A stretch of DNA of 64,000 nt from SCUD01 sp036824505 (GTDB taxonomy: Bacteria; Pseudomonadota; Gammaproteobacteria; Steroidobacterales; Steroidobacteraceae): contig DAITAA010000003.1 of the NCBI GenBank assembly GCA_036824505.1, positions 99,449-163,448 on the forward strand, in the 5' to 3' direction. The notes under the pieces are model-generated. The model saw only the letters and a program-made list of their open reading frames with translations, did not search any database and had not been told where the DNA came from. The position numbers and the translations under genes are program-made. Positions 62,919 through 64,000 of the stretch are shown one piece after another (position 1 is the stretch's first letter; each line of letters opens with the position of its first letter).

Positions 62919-63836
62919 ATGCAAAACACTGGGGCGTCGAAAGGGCGATGGTTGTTGATCGCGCTTGCCGCGATTTCCCTGATGGCCGTTGCATTCATTT
63001 CCCAGGCGCACGAAGCTGCAGACGAACGCCTTGAGGCGCTGGACCAACAACTGCTCGACCATCCCCGTGACGCGCTCACATATGTCGAGCGCGGCCAGTT
63101 GAATCACGAAAAAAGACAATGGCGCGCAGCGCTGGAGGATTTTGATCGCGCCGAGCGCCTGGATGCAGGCCTGCTCGTGCTCGACCTGTTGCGCGCGCGG
63201 ACCCTGCTCGCCTGCGGCCAGCCGCATCATGCGCTCGAGCACGCGGACCGCTATATCACGCACGCACCCCAAAGTGCCGACGGCCACCTGGCGCGGGCCC
63301 GCATTCTGCGCGTTCTTGGCCTGAAGCAGGCTGCAGTCTCTGCGCTGACCGCCGCGATCGATCTCGGCAATCCCCCCTCAGCTGAGCTCTTTCTGGAGCG
63401 CGCAGACGCCATCGCCACCGACGAACCAGGTGATGTGAAATCAGCGGTCCACAGCTTGGACGAAGGCATCGATCGCCTTGGGCCGCTCGCATCGCTCGAG
63501 CTTGTGGCGCTGGAGCACGAAATCGGGCTCCGGCTCTACGACAACGCCATTGCTAGGGTTGAGCTCCTTGCGTCTCAGGCGACCGATCCGGCGCATTGGT
63601 TGTTGCGAAAGGCCGAGATACTGGAATTGGCCGGCCGCCACGACGCGGCGCGCACGGTCTACGAACAGGCTCTGGAGGCGATCCGGGTGCGACCAAGTTA
63701 TGCGGCCAGAAACAGAGCGCTTTTCGAGATTGAGCGGACGGCACGCGCGGCGATAGCTCGCATCGATAGCGACACTGTTGCTTCGGGCGGGCCGCAAGCG
63801 GGGCGGGAGCCGAAGGAGTTGCGCCATGGTCGCTGA
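62919..63836 (+). CDS. TPR-repeat protein with N-terminal membrane anchor
   Basis: 305 residues. A membrane/signal helix (about 11-30, LLIALAAISLMAVAFISQA) is followed by helical repeats of TPR type (DALTYVERGQLNHEKRQWRA, ARTLLACGQPHHALEHADRY, ADGHLARARILRVLGLKQAA). There are no enzyme motifs. It overlaps the next gene by 11 bases, so the two are co-translated and the TPR protein may be a partner of the exported protein that follows. Otherwise unassigned. Confidence 0.75.
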   Translation: MQNTGASKGRWLLIALAAISLMAVAFISQAHEAADERLEALDQQLLDHPRDALTYVERGQLNHEKRQWRAALEDFDRAERLDAGLLVLDLLRARTLLACGQPHHALEHADRYITHAPQSADGHLARARILRVLGLKQAAVSALTAAIDLGNPPSAELFLERADAIATDEPGDVKSAVHSLDEGIDRLGPLASLELVALEHEIGLRLYDNAIARVELLASQATDPAHWLLRKAEILELAGRHDAARTVYEQALEAIRVRPSYAARNRALFEIERTARAAIARIDSDTVASGGPQAGREPKELRHGR

Positions 63837-64000
63837 CGTCATGCGGGCGGCATTGGCGGTTTCGGCCCGGGCGCTGCTGGTCGCAATCAGCTTGCTTGGT
63901 GGTCCAATCGCGCTCGCGGCCGATGTAACGTTGGTCGCATCCGGCGCGACGTGGAAGTATCTGGACGACGGGACTGATCAAGGGACTGCCTGGCGCAAGA
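63826..64000 (+). CDS. N-terminus of an exported protein, probably metallophosphoesterase (3' cut by window edge)
   Basis: 58 codons are visible from the ATG at 63826, which has GAAGGAG seven bases upstream. Residues 7-32 form a signal peptide (ALAVSARALLVAISLLGGPIALA). The mature start, TLVASGATWKYLDDGTDQGT, resembles the N-terminal strand segment often found before calcineurin-type phosphoesterase domains in secreted proteins. The catalytic part lies outside the window, so the assignment is tentative. Confidence 0.55.
   Translation, partial: MVADVMRAALAVSARALLVAISLLGGPIALAADVTLVASGATWKYLDDGTDQGTAWRK

Overview
The window is a high-GC, gene-dense chromosome segment from a gammaproteobacterium. 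Supporting gene orders are rlmN-pilF-rodZ-hisS-yfgM-bamB-der, queA-tgt-yajC-secD-secF, suhB divergent from trmJ followed by isc genes, xerD-dsbC, and guaB-guaA. The mix of leucine/short-chain acyl-CoA catabolism, ETF-QO, a RAYT with REP hairpins and an exopolysaccharide-type patch would fit a Xanthomonadales/Steroidobacterales/Nevskiales-like lineage, but the genus cannot be named from sequence alone.

Layout. 0-3.5 kb: a quinone-oxidoreductase-like gene (cut at the left edge), an MFS transporter and a lipoprotein carboxylesterase, all forward. 3.5-18.3 kb: a long reverse-strand run whose core is leucine/isovalerate catabolism: isovaleryl-CoA dehydrogenase, methylcrotonyl-CoA carboxylase beta, an enoyl-CoA hydratase-family enzyme, carboxylase alpha, two short-chain dehydrogenases, an M16 peptidase pair, ETF:ubiquinone oxidoreductase, acetoacetyl-CoA synthetase and zapE. 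A divergent FadR-type GntR regulator (18.3 kb) faces a perfect TNGT-N3-ACNA operator. A thiolase and a giant fused acyl-CoA mutase (IcmF) follow. A second palindrome, TTTTGC-N3-GCAAAA, lies both in front of one dehydrogenase and in front of IcmF/thiolase, so these genes probably share a regulator.

23.9-53.7 kb is mostly conserved housekeeping: a RAYT transposase bracketed by REP hairpins, plsC, xerD, dsbC, fdxA, a Nudix hydrolase, tRNA-Leu(CAA), an ECF sigma/membrane protein/PDZ operon, queA-tgt-yajC-secDF, a TerC protein, an amino-acid permease, suhB, trmJ, a reduced isc cluster with an IscU-like protein that has lost two of three cluster cysteines, ndk, rlmN, pilF, a short rodZ, hisS, yfgM, bamB, der, xseA, guaB and guaA. 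Another pair of REP hairpins separates der from xseA. ispG is absent from its usual slot between rodZ and hisS.

53.8-64 kb is accessory. It holds two divergent secreted hydrolases (a serine beta-lactamase-like enzyme and a DmpA-type aminopeptidase), an alternative oxidase lying between two IS91-family transposase remnants, a sulfotransferase, a lipid-linked polysaccharide flippase and a membrane O-acyltransferase, a truncated methyltransferase abutting a third IS91 remnant, a TPR protein, and the start of an exported protein that resembles the N-terminus of metallophosphoesterases (cut at the right edge). No CRISPR array, rRNA operon or prophage was seen.
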